Shown in pieces: positions 15,253-25,011 of a stretch of DNA of 64,000 nt. The notes beneath the pieces were generated by a model. That model did no database searches, was not told the DNA's origin, and saw only the letters and a list, made by a program, of their open reading frames with translations. Each line of letters begins with the position of its first letter. Within the stretch, counting starts at the first letter, position 1. The position numbers were made by a program, and so were the translations under genes. Source of the DNA: Salinimicrobium sp963739625 (GTDB lineage: Bacteria > Bacteroidota > Bacteroidia > Flavobacteriales > Flavobacteriaceae); NCBI GenBank assembly GCA_963739625.1, contig CAVUAU010000009.1, forward strand, positions 186,001 through 250,000. Reading direction: 5' to 3'.

Positions 15253-18021
15253 ATGGCTGAAGCAAAAACAATGCGATTAAATAAAGTATTACGCGAATTT
15301 AATATCTCGCTGGATCGTGCTGTGGAATATCTGAATTCCCAGGGTCACGAGATAGAGGCGCGTCCTACTACTAAAATTTCCGGAGAGGTGTACCAGGTGC
15401 TGTTTGATGAATTTCAAACAGACAAAAGCAAAAAGGTAGCCTCAAAAGAAGTTGGTGAAGAGAAGCGAAAAGAGAAGGAGGAGATTCGTTTAGCCAGGGA
15501 AAAGGAACTGGAAGAAAAACGAAAGCATGATGAGAAGCAGGAGGTGATTAGAGCCAAAACCAACCTGGAAGGCCCAAAACAGGTAGGGAAAATAGACCTT
15601 GACAAAAAAGGTAAAGCAGAAGCGCCCGCTCCTAAAGCAGAAGAGAAAAAAGAGCCTGAACAGCCACAGGCAGAAACTCCAAAGCAAGAGGAAAAGAAAG
15701 CCGAAGCAGCAAAACCTGAAGCAGCAAAAGCCGAAGAGCCTAAGGCCGAAGCGCCAAAAACCGAAGCACCTAAAGCTGAAGAGCCAAAAGTGCCGGAGGA
15801 TAAAAAAGCTCCAACGCCTAAACCTGCAGTAGAAGAGAAGAAAGAGGAGCCAAAAGCCGAATCTTCTGAAGAAGAAAATTCTACTGTAAAGACAAATTAT
15901 CAAAAACTAAGCGGTCCCAACTTCACAGGAGAAAAGATCGACCTTTCGCAGTTTAAAAAACCTGTCAAGAAGAAGGACGAGAAGAAAGCTGATGATGATA
16001 AGGACAAGCGCAAAAAGCGCCGTCGCAGAATTAGTAAAGATGTAAAAGGATCAGCCGGAGCCAATACCGCTGCCGGAAAAGCCAGGGGAAAACGTACCCG
16101 TCCTGTTACAAAAGAGGAGCCCAGCGAAGAAGAAGTGCAAAAACAAGTGCGTGAAACACTTGAAAAACTTCAGGGTAAATCTGGTAAAGGAAGAGGTGCC
16201 AAATACCGTAGAAATAAAAGGGATACACACCGTCAACGTACCGAGGAGGCCCAGTTGGAAGAAAGCAACAAGGTGCTAAAGGTAACAGAGTTTGTTACCG
16301 TAAGTGAAGTTGCTACCATGATGGATGTGCCGGTTACCAAGATCATTTCGGCTTGTATGTCGCTTGGAATGATGGTGACCATGAACCAGCGTCTTGATGC
16401 TGAAACCCTTTCTATTGTTGCAGATGAATTTGACTATGAAGTTGAATTTGTAACTGCCGATCTTGAAGAATCTAAAGAAGAAGTACCTGAAAGACCTGAA
16501 GATCTTGAACCACGCGCTCCTATTGTAACCGTAATGGGACATGTTGACCACGGGAAAACTTCTCTGCTTGATTATATTCGTAAAGAAAATGTGATCGCAG
16601 GAGAGAGCGGAGGAATAACACAGCATATTGGTGCCTACGGCGTGAAGCTGGAAAACGGTCAAAAAATTGCATTTTTGGATACCCCGGGTCACGAAGCCTT
16701 TACGGCGATGCGTGCCAGAGGTGCCCAGGTAACTGACCTTGCTATCATTGTGATTGCAGCCGATGATGATGTGATGCCGCAAACAAAAGAAGCTATCTCT
16801 CACGCCCAGGCGGCGGGAGTGCCAATAATATTTGCGATTAACAAATCTGATCTTCCAACCGCGAATCCTGAAAAGATCAAGGAAAAACTGGCAGGTATGA
16901 ACTTGTTGGTGGAAGACTGGGGAGGTAAGATTCAGTCTGAAGATATTTCAGCAAAAACAGGGATGAACGTAAAAGAGCTGCTTGAAAAAGTGCTTTTGGA
17001 AGCCGAGATCCTGGAGCTGAAAGCCAATCCTAATAAATCTGCGACCGGTACGGTGGTTGAAGCCTATTTGGATAAAGGTAGAGGATATGTTTCTACTATT
17101 CTTGTTCAGTCAGGTACTTTGAAAATTGGAGATTACGTTCTTGCCGGAAGACACAGCGGGAAGGTAAAGGCCATGCAGGACGAGCGAGGAAACGATGTGA
17201 AAGAGGCAGGACCTTCTACACCGGTTTCTATTCTTGGACTTGATGGTGCACCTCAAGCGGGTGACAAATTTAAAGTGATGCTCGACGAGAGAGAAGCTAA
17301 AGATATTGCTGCCAAACGTACTCAACTGCAAAGAGAGCAGTCTGTAAGAACGCAGCGTCATATCACCCTTGATGAGATTGGACGTCGAATTGCGCTTGGA
17401 GACTTTAAAGAACTTAACATCATCCTTAAAGGTGACGTGGATGGTTCTGTGGAAGCGCTTACAGATTCGTTCCAGAAACTTTCTACTGAAGAAATTCAGG
17501 TGAATATTATCCACAAAGGAGTAGGTGCAATTACAGAAAGTGATGTGTTGCTGGCTTCAGCTTCAGATGCGATCATTATCGGATTTAACGTGAGACCTGC
17601 GGGTAACGCGAAACAGATTGCTGAAAAAGAGGAAATCGACATCAGGACCTATTCAATCATCTACGATGCGATCAATGATCTTAAAGATGCGATGGAAGGA
17701 ATGCTTTCTCCTGTTATGAAAGAGGAGATTACCGGAAATGCCGAGATCAGAGAGATCTTTAAAGTGTCAAAAGTGGGAAGTATTGCCGGATGTATGGTTA
17801 CCGATGGTAAGATCTACAGAAACTCTCATATAAGACTTATACGTGACGGCGTGGTAGTGTACACAGGAGAACTGGCATCACTTAAGCGTTTCAAAGACGA
17901 CGTGAAAGAGGTTTCTAAAGGCTACGATTGTGGTTTGCAGATCAAGAACTACAACGACATCAAAGAAGGCGACGTTGTCGAAGCCTTCCAGGAAGTTGCT
18001 GTTAAAAAGAAACTGAAATAG
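15253..18021 (+). CDS. infB: Translation initiation factor IF-2
   Basis: 922-residue GTPase that delivers initiator tRNA to the 30S subunit. A short IF2_N motif (about 1-60) is followed by a long Lys/Glu/Ala/Pro-rich low-complexity region (about 60-340, including repeated KAEEPKAEAPK-like units), a second IF2_N (about 350-410), the G domain (about 423-590) with GHVDHGKTS, DTPGHEAF and NKSD, and then domains II-IV. Last gene of the operon, 31 nt after nusA, followed by a strong bidirectional terminator. Confidence 0.98.
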   Translation: MAEAKTMRLNKVLREFNISLDRAVEYLNSQGHEIEARPTTKISGEVYQVLFDEFQTDKSKKVASKEVGEEKRKEKEEIRLAREKELEEKRKHDEKQEVIRAKTNLEGPKQVGKIDLDKKGKAEAPAPKAEEKKEPEQPQAETPKQEEKKAEAAKPEAAKAEEPKAEAPKTEAPKAEEPKVPEDKKAPTPKPAVEEKKEEPKAESSEEENSTVKTNYQKLSGPNFTGEKIDLSQFKKPVKKKDEKKADDDKDKRKKRRRRISKDVKGSAGANTAAGKARGKRTRPVTKEEPSEEEVQKQVRETLEKLQGKSGKGRGAKYRRNKRDTHRQRTEEAQLEESNKVLKVTEFVTVSEVATMMDVPVTKIISACMSLGMMVTMNQRLDAETLSIVADEFDYEVEFVTADLEESKEEVPERPEDLEPRAPIVTVMGHVDHGKTSLLDYIRKENVIAGESGGITQHIGAYGVKLENGQKIAFLDTPGHEAFTAMRARGAQVTDLAIIVIAADDDVMPQTKEAISHAQAAGVPIIFAINKSDLPTANPEKIKEKLAGMNLLVEDWGGKIQSEDISAKTGMNVKELLEKVLLEAEILELKANPNKSATGTVVEAYLDKGRGYVSTILVQSGTLKIGDYVLAGRHSGKVKAMQDERGNDVKEAGPSTPVSILGLDGAPQAGDKFKVMLDEREAKDIAAKRTQLQREQSVRTQRHITLDEIGRRIALGDFKELNIILKGDVDGSVEALTDSFQKLSTEEIQVNIIHKGVGAITESDVLLASASDAIIIGFNVRPAGNAKQIAEKEEIDIRTYSIIYDAINDLKDAMEGMLSPVMKEEITGNAEIREIFKVSKVGSIAGCMVTDGKIYRNSHIRLIRDGVVVYTGELASLKRFKDDVKEVSKGYDCGLQIKNYNDIKEGDVVEAFQEVAVKKKLK

Positions 18022-18041
18022 TTACCATAATATTTAAGAAT

Positions 18042-18074
18042 AAAAAAAGGGACGTGAAGAACGTCCCTTTTTTT
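18042..18074. terminator. Bidirectional terminator between infB and the SPOR gene
   Basis: 14-bp perfect stem AAAAAAAGGGACGT (18042-18055) with ACGTCCCTTTTTTT (18061-18074), loop of 5. T-runs on both strands let it serve infB (+) and the convergent SPOR gene (-). Confidence 0.9.
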
Positions 18075-18096
18075 ATATCCAAAAATGTGATTTTTA

Positions 18097-18483
18097 TTAC
18101 TTCTTTTCCGGTTTGAACCTAAAGGCTGCGGGAAAGCTCTTTTTGATCTCCAGGAGCGCCCTGTCTGCTTCCAGACTGTTCCTGAAGTTCCCCACCCATA
18201 CTTTGTAATTGGGGGTTTCATACACAATAGTCGAGGTCCAAAGCGGATATAGACTGCGATATTCTTTGATCACCTTACTGGCTTCATTGTTGTCGCCCGA
18301 AAAAAGCTGAATTCTGTATCGGTCACCAATGATCCCGTCCTGCACCATTGCTGTTTTCTTTTCCAGTAGCTCGGGGATCTTCTCATCCTGTTGAATATTT
18401 ACCCGGCCTTCTTGTGCCGTTGCGATTGTGCTTATGCCAAGCATGAAAATGCCAGTGGCAATGAGATTTCTTTTTCTTAACAT
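18097..18483 (-). CDS. Secreted SPOR-domain protein
   Basis: About 128 residues from ATG 18483; ATG 18507 would add 8. A signal peptide (MLRKRNLIATGIFMLGIS, cleaved near ATAQ) precedes a short linker and a C-terminal SPOR fold (about residues 52-128: DRYRIQLFSGDNNEA ... YKVWVGNFRNSLEADRAL). SPOR domains bind denuded peptidoglycan glycans, so it probably acts in the periplasm at the septum or cell wall. Convergent with infB. Confidence 0.88.
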   Translation of the reverse strand: MLRKRNLIATGIFMLGISTIATAQEGRVNIQQDEKIPELLEKKTAMVQDGIIGDRYRIQLFSGDNNEASKVIKEYRSLYPLWTSTIVYETPNYKVWVGNFRNSLEADRALLEIKKSFPAAFRFKPEKK

Positions 18484-18577
18484 TCTATATAATTTTCTGA
18501 ATAACAAAAGTATAACTTAATAGCGAAAATAGGCTCTTAACACTTATTTAGAACTATTATAAATTATTGAACCTTCC

Positions 18578-18606
18578 TTTAGAATCGAACTTAAGTATTA
18601 CTTTTG
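18578..18606 (+). promoter_or_regulatory. Promoter of the act-cox operon
   Basis: -7 box TACTTTTG at 18599-18606 with TTT at 18578-18580 (18-nt spacer). The expected start of transcription is near 18613, giving a leader of about 87 nt before actA. Confidence 0.5.
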
Positions 18607-18633
18607 TCCGTAAAATTTCTGGTACCTAAAATA

Positions 18634-18645
18634 TGATAAATATCA
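18634..18645 (+). promoter_or_regulatory. Crp/Fnr-type palindrome in the act operon leader
   Basis: TGATAAATATCA is a perfect TGAT-N4-ATCA, identical in form to the boxes at 3798 and 9604. Here it lies downstream of the predicted -7 box, with no -7 box at the activator spacing on either strand, so a repressor role on the aerobic chain would fit. It could also be chance in AT-rich DNA. Confidence 0.45.
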
Positions 18646-18699
18646 CATTTTTGACACTGTAAAAACTGTACCAAAAAGACGTTAATTTCAACTTGTAAT

Positions 18700-20070
18700 A
18701 TGAAAAAGGTGAAAAACCGCCATTCAGTCGCCCGACTTTTCTTACTGAGTACATCGTTGTTTTTGTCCTTGAATGCCTTTGTTTTTGCGCAGGAACCCGA
18801 AACCCCACTTTCGGAAGATGAGCCTGTCGTACAGGAAACTGTGCAAGGTGCCCAGGAGTCCAACGTAGAAGCAGAGCCATCGGGAGGTGATGCGGCAAAA
18901 GGGAAAGAGATCTTTAATACCTTATGTGCTGCCTGTCACAAACTTGACAGTAAATCTATTGGGCCTGCACTTCGAGGTGTAACCGACAGAAGGGACAAAG
19001 AGTGGTTGCACAACTGGATCCATAACAGTTCAGAGGTCATTGCTTCGGGTGATGAATACGCAGTGGCTCTTTACAACGAATTCAACCAGGTGGCGATGCC
19101 GCCGTTTCCGCAGTTGAGTAATGAAGATATTGATAACATCCTTGCATATGTAGGTGCGCCAAAGCAAGTACCCCAGGAGCAGAAAGCAACAGGAGGAGAA
19201 GCTGCTGCCGGCCAAGGTGGAGGTGGAGGAATTTCAACAGATATCGTGTTGGGAATTCTTGCCTTTGTGCTTTTGATGCTGCTGGTGATGCTCTTCCTGG
19301 TGAACAAAACCTTAAGAAGGTTTGCTACTGCCAGTGGAGTTGAGCTTCCGGAGCAACCAAAGAGAAAGCCAATTTGGAAAGCCTTTGTTGAAAACCAGTT
19401 TTTGGTGCTCGTTACTTCGGTAGTCCTAATCCTGGTTGGAACCTACTTTGTGTATGGGTGGCTAATGCAGGTAGGAGTTGATCAAGGGTATCAGCCAATT
19501 CAGCCAATTCATTTTTCTCACAGGATCCACGCCGGGGACAATGCGATAGACTGTAAATTCTGTCACAGTTCTGCGAGGGTTTCAAAAACTTCCGGAATTC
19601 CGTCTCTCAATGTTTGTATGAACTGTCACAAGTCTATAAGTGAAGTAGCGCCAGAGACAGGTACAGACGAGTATTCTAAAGAATTCTACGACGGGGAGAT
19701 CTCAAAACTTTATAACGCTGTGGGCTGGGATGTGACCGAGCAGGCTTACACCGGCGAAACCGAACCTGTAAAATGGGTTAGGATCCACAACCTTCCGGAC
19801 TTTGCTTACTTCAACCACTCTCAACACGTAATGGTTGGAGGAATTCAATGTCAAACCTGTCACGGTCCTGTTCAGGAAATGGAGATCATGTACCAAAACG
19901 CGCCTCTTACAATGGGATGGTGTGTGAACTGTCACCGCACAACAAACGTTAAAACTGAAGGTAACGAATACTACGAAAAAGTTCATGAAGAATTGACCAA
20001 GAAATATGGTGTTGAAGAACTAACCGTTGCCGACATGGGTGGTATTGAATGTATGAAATGCCACTATTAA
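18700..20070 (+). CDS. actA: Alternative complex III subunit ActA, multiheme cytochrome c
   Basis: 456-residue heme-c subunit of the quinol:electron acceptor oxidoreductase (ACIII). A signal peptide (about 1-30) is followed by a monoheme domain with CAACH (about residue 75), an Ala/Gly-rich linker, two membrane helices (about 180-202 and 230-252), and a C-terminal pentaheme domain with CKFCH, CMNCH, CQTCH, CVNCH and CMKCH. The extra N-terminal monoheme domain is an addition to the pentaheme core. First gene of a long co-directional operon ending with coxA. Confidence 0.93.
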   Translation: MKKVKNRHSVARLFLLSTSLFLSLNAFVFAQEPETPLSEDEPVVQETVQGAQESNVEAEPSGGDAAKGKEIFNTLCAACHKLDSKSIGPALRGVTDRRDKEWLHNWIHNSSEVIASGDEYAVALYNEFNQVAMPPFPQLSNEDIDNILAYVGAPKQVPQEQKATGGEAAAGQGGGGGISTDIVLGILAFVLLMLLVMLFLVNKTLRRFATASGVELPEQPKRKPIWKAFVENQFLVLVTSVVLILVGTYFVYGWLMQVGVDQGYQPIQPIHFSHRIHAGDNAIDCKFCHSSARVSKTSGIPSLNVCMNCHKSISEVAPETGTDEYSKEFYDGEISKLYNAVGWDVTEQAYTGETEPVKWVRIHNLPDFAYFNHSQHVMVGGIQCQTCHGPVQEMEIMYQNAPLTMGWCVNCHRTTNVKTEGNEYYEKVHEELTKKYGVEELTVADMGGIECMKCHY

Positions 20071-20096
20071 TAAATTAAGAAGAAAATTAGAAATAT

Positions 20097-23000
20097 ATGT
20101 CATCAAACAAAAGATACTGGCAGAGTGTTGAGGAGCTGAAAGAGTCAAGTTCTATTGTTGAGGCGCACAAAAAGGAATTCGTAGAGGAAATACCTACAGA
20201 TGAATTCCTGGGCGACAAAACATCTCTAGAAAGCTCAAAGACTTCCCGTAGGGACTTTTTGAAGTATGTTGGTTTTAGTACGGCAGCAGCCTCGTTGGCG
20301 GCCTGTGAAGGTCCGGTTATGAAGTCGATTCCTTACGTTGTGCAGCCCGAACGTATTGTTCCCGGGGTAGCCAACTACTACGCTACTACGATGGCCGACG
20401 GTTTTGACTTTGCAGGAGTTCTTGTAAAGACCCGCGAGGGACGACCTATCAAGATTGAGCATAACACGATGGCCGGTACCGGTGCAAATGCACGGGTGCA
20501 GGCATCTGTACTTTCATTATATGACAACAAAAGGCTTCAGCGGCCAATGGCTAATGGCCAGGTGGTGTCGTGGGAGCAGTTTGATAAAGAGGTGAAGGAA
20601 AAGCTGAATTCAGTTTCAGGTGAGATCGTATTGCTTACGCAAACTTTCGCCAGTCCTTCTACTACAAAGCTTATCAATGAATTTTCTGAAAAATACGGAA
20701 ATGTAAGACACGTGGTGTATGACGCTGTTTCTGAAGATGCTGCTCTGGACGCTTTCCAGTCACGCTACGGAACAAGAGCATTGCCGCAGTATGATTTTTC
20801 TAAAGCCGAAGCTATAGTTTCTGTAGGAGCCGATTTCCTTGGGGACTGGGCCGGCGGTGGTCATGACGTAGGATACGCGCAAAGTCGTGTGCCTGAGAAT
20901 GGAACAATGTCGCGACACATTCAATTTGAATCTAATTTCTCTATGACAGGTGCAAAAGCTGATAAGCGTGTGCCTGTTACAATATCTCAACAAAAGGCGG
21001 TTCTCGCAGCTCTTCACGGTTACATTACCGGTGGTGCTTCAGGAAGTAAGCTTCCTTCAAAGATTGATGATGTAGTTGTAAAAGCTGCAAGACAGTTGCG
21101 TAAAGCCGGAAGTAAAGCAGTTGTGGTTACAGGTATTCCTGAAGCCGATGCTCAATCTTTGGCACTTGCGATAAACGAGTCTCTTGGAAGTGCGGTAATT
21201 GATACTGAAAATCCAAGAATGCTTCGCCAGGGAAATGCGGCTGCAGTTAAACAATTGGTAGCCGACATGAATTCAGGGCAGGTAGGAGCTCTTCTTGTTG
21301 CAGGTGTTAACCCTGCATATAGTCTTCCTTTCGCTGAAGAGTTTGTTGAAGGTCTCAAAAAAGTGGATTTGACTGTTGCTTTCTCCATGAAGCAGGACGA
21401 AACGGCTAAGCTTTGTAACTACATTGCTGCCACTCCGCATTATCTTGAAAGTTGGGGAGACGTGCAGTTGACCAAGAAGAAATTCAGTCTTATGCAGCCT
21501 ACTATCAAACCATTGTTTGATACCAGCCAATTCCAGGATACACTTCTAAGATGGACAGACAACAATACATCGTATTACAACTATATTAAAGAAACATGGG
21601 CAGGTGCTCTTGGCAATACCGCCTGGATCGATGCATTGCATGATGGGACTTTCGAGGCTACCGAGCCGGCAGGAACAGGTTCATTAGCGAGTGCAGCTTC
21701 AGGAAGTGTGCAGGTGAATGATGATGCTACGGCTGCCAGAAACCTTTCTGCAAATGCAGGAGAAGGCATGGAATTGGAGCTTTACACCGCCACCTCAATG
21801 GGAGCCGGAAATATGGCCAATAACCCGTGGTTAATGGAAATGCCCGATCCTATTACCAGGGTGTCATGGGATAACTATCTTAAAATATCAAGATTTGATG
21901 CCGAGGCACTTGGTCTTGAAAACGAATACGAATCTAACGGTGCCCTTAACGGTAGCTATGTCAACATTAAAGTTGGTGATGCTGTTCTCGAAATGGTGCC
22001 GGTTTACATCCAACCGGGTCAGGCCAGGGGAGTGGTTTCCCTTGCACTTGGTTATGGTAAGAGAGAGGCTGTTCAAAAAGAAATGCAGGTTGGTGTTAAT
22101 GCCTATCCTCTTTATAAAGATTTCAAATCACATCAGAACGTTGTGATCGAGAAAGCCGGAGGAATGCATGAATTTGCCTGTGTGCAATTGCAGAATACAC
22201 TTGCCGGTAGAGATGATATCATTAAAGAAACCAGCTATTCTCTTTACAAGAATGAGGAGAAAGAGGTTTGGAATCCTTTCCCTGAGGTTTCTTACAACCA
22301 CCAGGAAATTCCTGTTGGTGGAGATAAAGCTGATCTTTGGGAGCCTTATGACACCAGTATAGGACACCACTTCAACATGTCTATCGACCTTAACGCATGT
22401 ACAGGTTGTGGGGCTTGTGTGATAGCTTGTCAGGTAGAAAACAACGTTCCGGTTGTAGGTAAAGAAGAAGTGAGAAAGTTCCGCGATATGCATTGGTTGC
22501 GTATTGACAGGTACTATTCTGCTGAAGATACTTTCCACGAAGAGCGTGAAGCTTTGGGAGAACTTGGAGCCTTCGAATTTTACGACAAGGTAGAAGTTGC
22601 TTCAGATGAAAACCCTCAGGCAATTTTCCAACCTATGATGTGTCAACATTGTAACCATGCGCCTTGTGAAACTGTTTGTCCTGTTGCTGCTACCATGCAC
22701 AGCCGTGAAGGCCAGAACATGATGGTTTACAACAGGTGTGTTGGAACACGTTACTGTGCGAACAACTGTCCTTATAAAGTAAGAAGGTTCAACTGGTTCC
22801 TATACAACAAAAATGACGAGTTTGACTACCACATGAACAATGACCTTGGTCGTATGGTATTAAACCCTGATGTGACAGTGCGTTCTCGTGGGGTTATGGA
22901 GAAATGTTCTTTCTGTATCCAAAGAACCCAAAGAACAAAACTTGACGCCAAGCTTGAAGGAAGACCTGTGAAAGATGGTGAGTTTAACACAGCCTGTTCC

Positions 23001-23165
23001 CTGGCCTGTGATAAAGGAGCGATCGTTTTTGGAGATATCAACGATAAAGATTCACAGATCATGAAGATGGCCAGCAATGACAGGATGTTCCATGCGCTGG
23101 AGGAGTTGGGAACAAGACCAAACGTGATGTATCAGTTGAAAGTAACCAACGATATTGATGTTTAA
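20097..23165 (+). CDS. actB: Alternative complex III subunit ActB, molybdopterin-like and Fe-S protein
   Basis: 1022 residues. A Tat-type segment (SRRDFLKYVGFS, about residue 50) is followed by a molybdopterin-oxidoreductase-like domain (about 80-700, thought not to bind the cofactor in ACIII) and a ferredoxin-like domain (about 755-1010) with four Cys clusters: CTGCGACVIAC (from residue 768), CQHCNHAPCETVC, CVGTRYCANNC and CSFC ... CSLAC. These are expected to carry three [4Fe-4S] and one [3Fe-4S] cluster. It passes electrons within ACIII on the periplasmic side. Spacing to actA is 26 nt. Confidence 0.95.
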   Translation: MSSNKRYWQSVEELKESSSIVEAHKKEFVEEIPTDEFLGDKTSLESSKTSRRDFLKYVGFSTAAASLAACEGPVMKSIPYVVQPERIVPGVANYYATTMADGFDFAGVLVKTREGRPIKIEHNTMAGTGANARVQASVLSLYDNKRLQRPMANGQVVSWEQFDKEVKEKLNSVSGEIVLLTQTFASPSTTKLINEFSEKYGNVRHVVYDAVSEDAALDAFQSRYGTRALPQYDFSKAEAIVSVGADFLGDWAGGGHDVGYAQSRVPENGTMSRHIQFESNFSMTGAKADKRVPVTISQQKAVLAALHGYITGGASGSKLPSKIDDVVVKAARQLRKAGSKAVVVTGIPEADAQSLALAINESLGSAVIDTENPRMLRQGNAAAVKQLVADMNSGQVGALLVAGVNPAYSLPFAEEFVEGLKKVDLTVAFSMKQDETAKLCNYIAATPHYLESWGDVQLTKKKFSLMQPTIKPLFDTSQFQDTLLRWTDNNTSYYNYIKETWAGALGNTAWIDALHDGTFEATEPAGTGSLASAASGSVQVNDDATAARNLSANAGEGMELELYTATSMGAGNMANNPWLMEMPDPITRVSWDNYLKISRFDAEALGLENEYESNGALNGSYVNIKVGDAVLEMVPVYIQPGQARGVVSLALGYGKREAVQKEMQVGVNAYPLYKDFKSHQNVVIEKAGGMHEFACVQLQNTLAGRDDIIKETSYSLYKNEEKEVWNPFPEVSYNHQEIPVGGDKADLWEPYDTSIGHHFNMSIDLNACTGCGACVIACQVENNVPVVGKEEVRKFRDMHWLRIDRYYSAEDTFHEEREALGELGAFEFYDKVEVASDENPQAIFQPMMCQHCNHAPCETVCPVAATMHSREGQNMMVYNRCVGTRYCANNCPYKVRRFNWFLYNKNDEFDYHMNNDLGRMVLNPDVTVRSRGVMEKCSFCIQRTQRTKLDAKLEGRPVKDGEFNTACSLACDKGAIVFGDINDKDSQIMKMASNDRMFHALEELGTRPNVMYQLKVTNDIDV

Positions 23166-23205
23166 AAAGTTGTAGAAAAAAATATTCAGAATCAATTATT
23201 AAGAT

Positions 23206-25011
23206 ATGTCGTCACATTACGAAGCACCAATAAGAGAGCCTTTAATTATCGGCGAGAAAACCTATCAGGACATTAGTGTTGATGTAGGTGCCCCCGTGTT
23301 TGGGAAGGCCAATAAATCTTGGTGGATAGTATTCCTAATTGCCCTGGTTGCATTTCTATGGGGATTGGGTTGTATAATATATACTGTATCTACAGGTATT
23401 GGAGTCTGGGGACTTAACAAAACCATTGGCTGGGCCTGGGATATCACCAACTTCGTGTGGTGGGTAGGTATTGGTCACGCGGGAACCTTGATCTCTGCTG
23501 TACTGCTTTTGTTCAGGCAAAAGTGGAGAATGGCCATCAACCGTTCGGCAGAGGCGATGACCATTTTTGCCGTGGTACAGGCGGGACTTTTCCCAATTAT
23601 TCACATGGGTCGTCCATGGCTGGCATATTGGGTACTCCCTATTCCAAACCAGTTTGGATCTCTGTGGGTGAACTTTAACTCTCCACTGCTTTGGGACGTG
23701 TTTGCGATCTCTACTTACCTTTCTGTGTCCCTGGTTTTCTGGTGGACAGGATTGTTACCTGACTTTGCGATGTTGCGTGACAAGACAACAAGACCTTTCC
23801 AGCAAAAGATCTACGGAATTTTGAGCTTTGGATGGAGCGGTAGAGTAAAAGACTGGCAACGTTTCGAGGAAGTATCCCTGGTACTTGCAGGTTTGGCAAC
23901 TCCACTTGTACTTTCTGTACACACCATTGTATCCTTTGACTTCGCGACTTCGGTAGTACCGGGATGGCACAGTACAATTTTCCCTCCATACTTCGTTGCA
24001 GGGGCGATCTTTTCAGGATTTGCTATGGTTCAGACGCTTTTGATCATCATGAGAAAAGTTTCTCATCTGGAGGATTATATTACCATTCTTCATATTGAGT
24101 ACATGAACAAGGTGATCCTGTTGACGGGTGGAATCGTATCTGTAGCATATATCACAGAGTACTTCATTGGTTGGTATTCGGGAATGGATTCAGAAAACTA
24201 CACTTACATGTCCTTTGGTGCTGCAACTGGTCCTTACTGGTGGGCATTCTGGGCACTTATCATCTGTAACTTTATCGTGCCGCTTACCCTTTGGGTGAAG
24301 AAGCTTAGAAGGAACATTATGTGGACTTTCATTGTGGCAATCATCATCAACATTGGGATGTGGTTTGAACGTTTTGATATTATCGTTCTTAACCTTAGTA
24401 AGTCAAGAACTCCATCTTCATGGACCATGTTCTCGCCTACGTTTGTTGACATTGGGATCTTCATTGGAACCATTGGATTCTTCTTCGTGTTGTTCCTGCT
24501 TTATGCCCGTACCTTCCCGGTAATCGCACAGGCCGAGGTGAAAACAATTCTGAAGTCTTCAGGACAGATGTATAAGAGAATTAGAGAAGAGCATCATCTT
24601 AAGGCTGATAAATATGAAAATGATCCTACCGTACAGGAGCCTTCAGCAAACATTGATGAAAGATTTACTTCCGAAGGAAAAGTCGAAAAAGAAAATGAGC
24701 ATGAGCCTACTGTAAATGCAGATGCTCTTATTGATTCTGAAGTTGACAGAGATCGCGTGGATGCCATGCTTGCAAGAGTAGGAACTTTTGATCCTGCGAC
24801 ACAGTCGGCAGATGATCTTCAAAAGATAAAAGGTATAGGGCCGCTGCTGGAGCAAAAGCTACACCAGCTTGGACTTTACACCTATGACCAGATAAGTAAA
24901 TTAACCGAAGAGGATTACATGCTGCTTGATGAGATCATTGAGACCTTCCCATTAGAAGAGCAACGCGGGGACTGGGCGCAGCAGGCAAACCAACTTAAAA
25001 ACAAGAGATAA
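23206..25011 (+). CDS. actC: Alternative complex III subunit ActC (NrfD-like) with C-terminal helix-hairpin-helix extension
   Basis: 601 residues. The first ~450 form the NrfD/PsrC-type integral membrane subunit (about 10 helices) that takes part in quinol oxidation. The cytosolic tail is unusually long: an acidic linker (about 455-530), then a compact domain (about 537-601) with the pattern LQKIKGIGPLLEQKLHQLG, typical of helix-hairpin-helix modules. I know this module as an add-on in several Bacteroidota proteins, but its role in a respiratory complex is unclear. The stop and the actD start share one base (TAATG). Confidence 0.92.
   Translation: MSSHYEAPIREPLIIGEKTYQDISVDVGAPVFGKANKSWWIVFLIALVAFLWGLGCIIYTVSTGIGVWGLNKTIGWAWDITNFVWWVGIGHAGTLISAVLLLFRQKWRMAINRSAEAMTIFAVVQAGLFPIIHMGRPWLAYWVLPIPNQFGSLWVNFNSPLLWDVFAISTYLSVSLVFWWTGLLPDFAMLRDKTTRPFQQKIYGILSFGWSGRVKDWQRFEEVSLVLAGLATPLVLSVHTIVSFDFATSVVPGWHSTIFPPYFVAGAIFSGFAMVQTLLIIMRKVSHLEDYITILHIEYMNKVILLTGGIVSVAYITEYFIGWYSGMDSENYTYMSFGAATGPYWWAFWALIICNFIVPLTLWVKKLRRNIMWTFIVAIIINIGMWFERFDIIVLNLSKSRTPSSWTMFSPTFVDIGIFIGTIGFFFVLFLLYARTFPVIAQAEVKTILKSSGQMYKRIREEHHLKADKYENDPTVQEPSANIDERFTSEGKVEKENEHEPTVNADALIDSEVDRDRVDAMLARVGTFDPATQSADDLQKIKGIGPLLEQKLHQLGLYTYDQISKLTEEDYMLLDEIIETFPLEEQRGDWAQQANQLKNKR

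Noticed and set aside
16276..16803. 175-codon open frame on the minus strand
   Set aside because: Antisense to the IF-2 G domain; composition is what the opposite strand of that gene gives.
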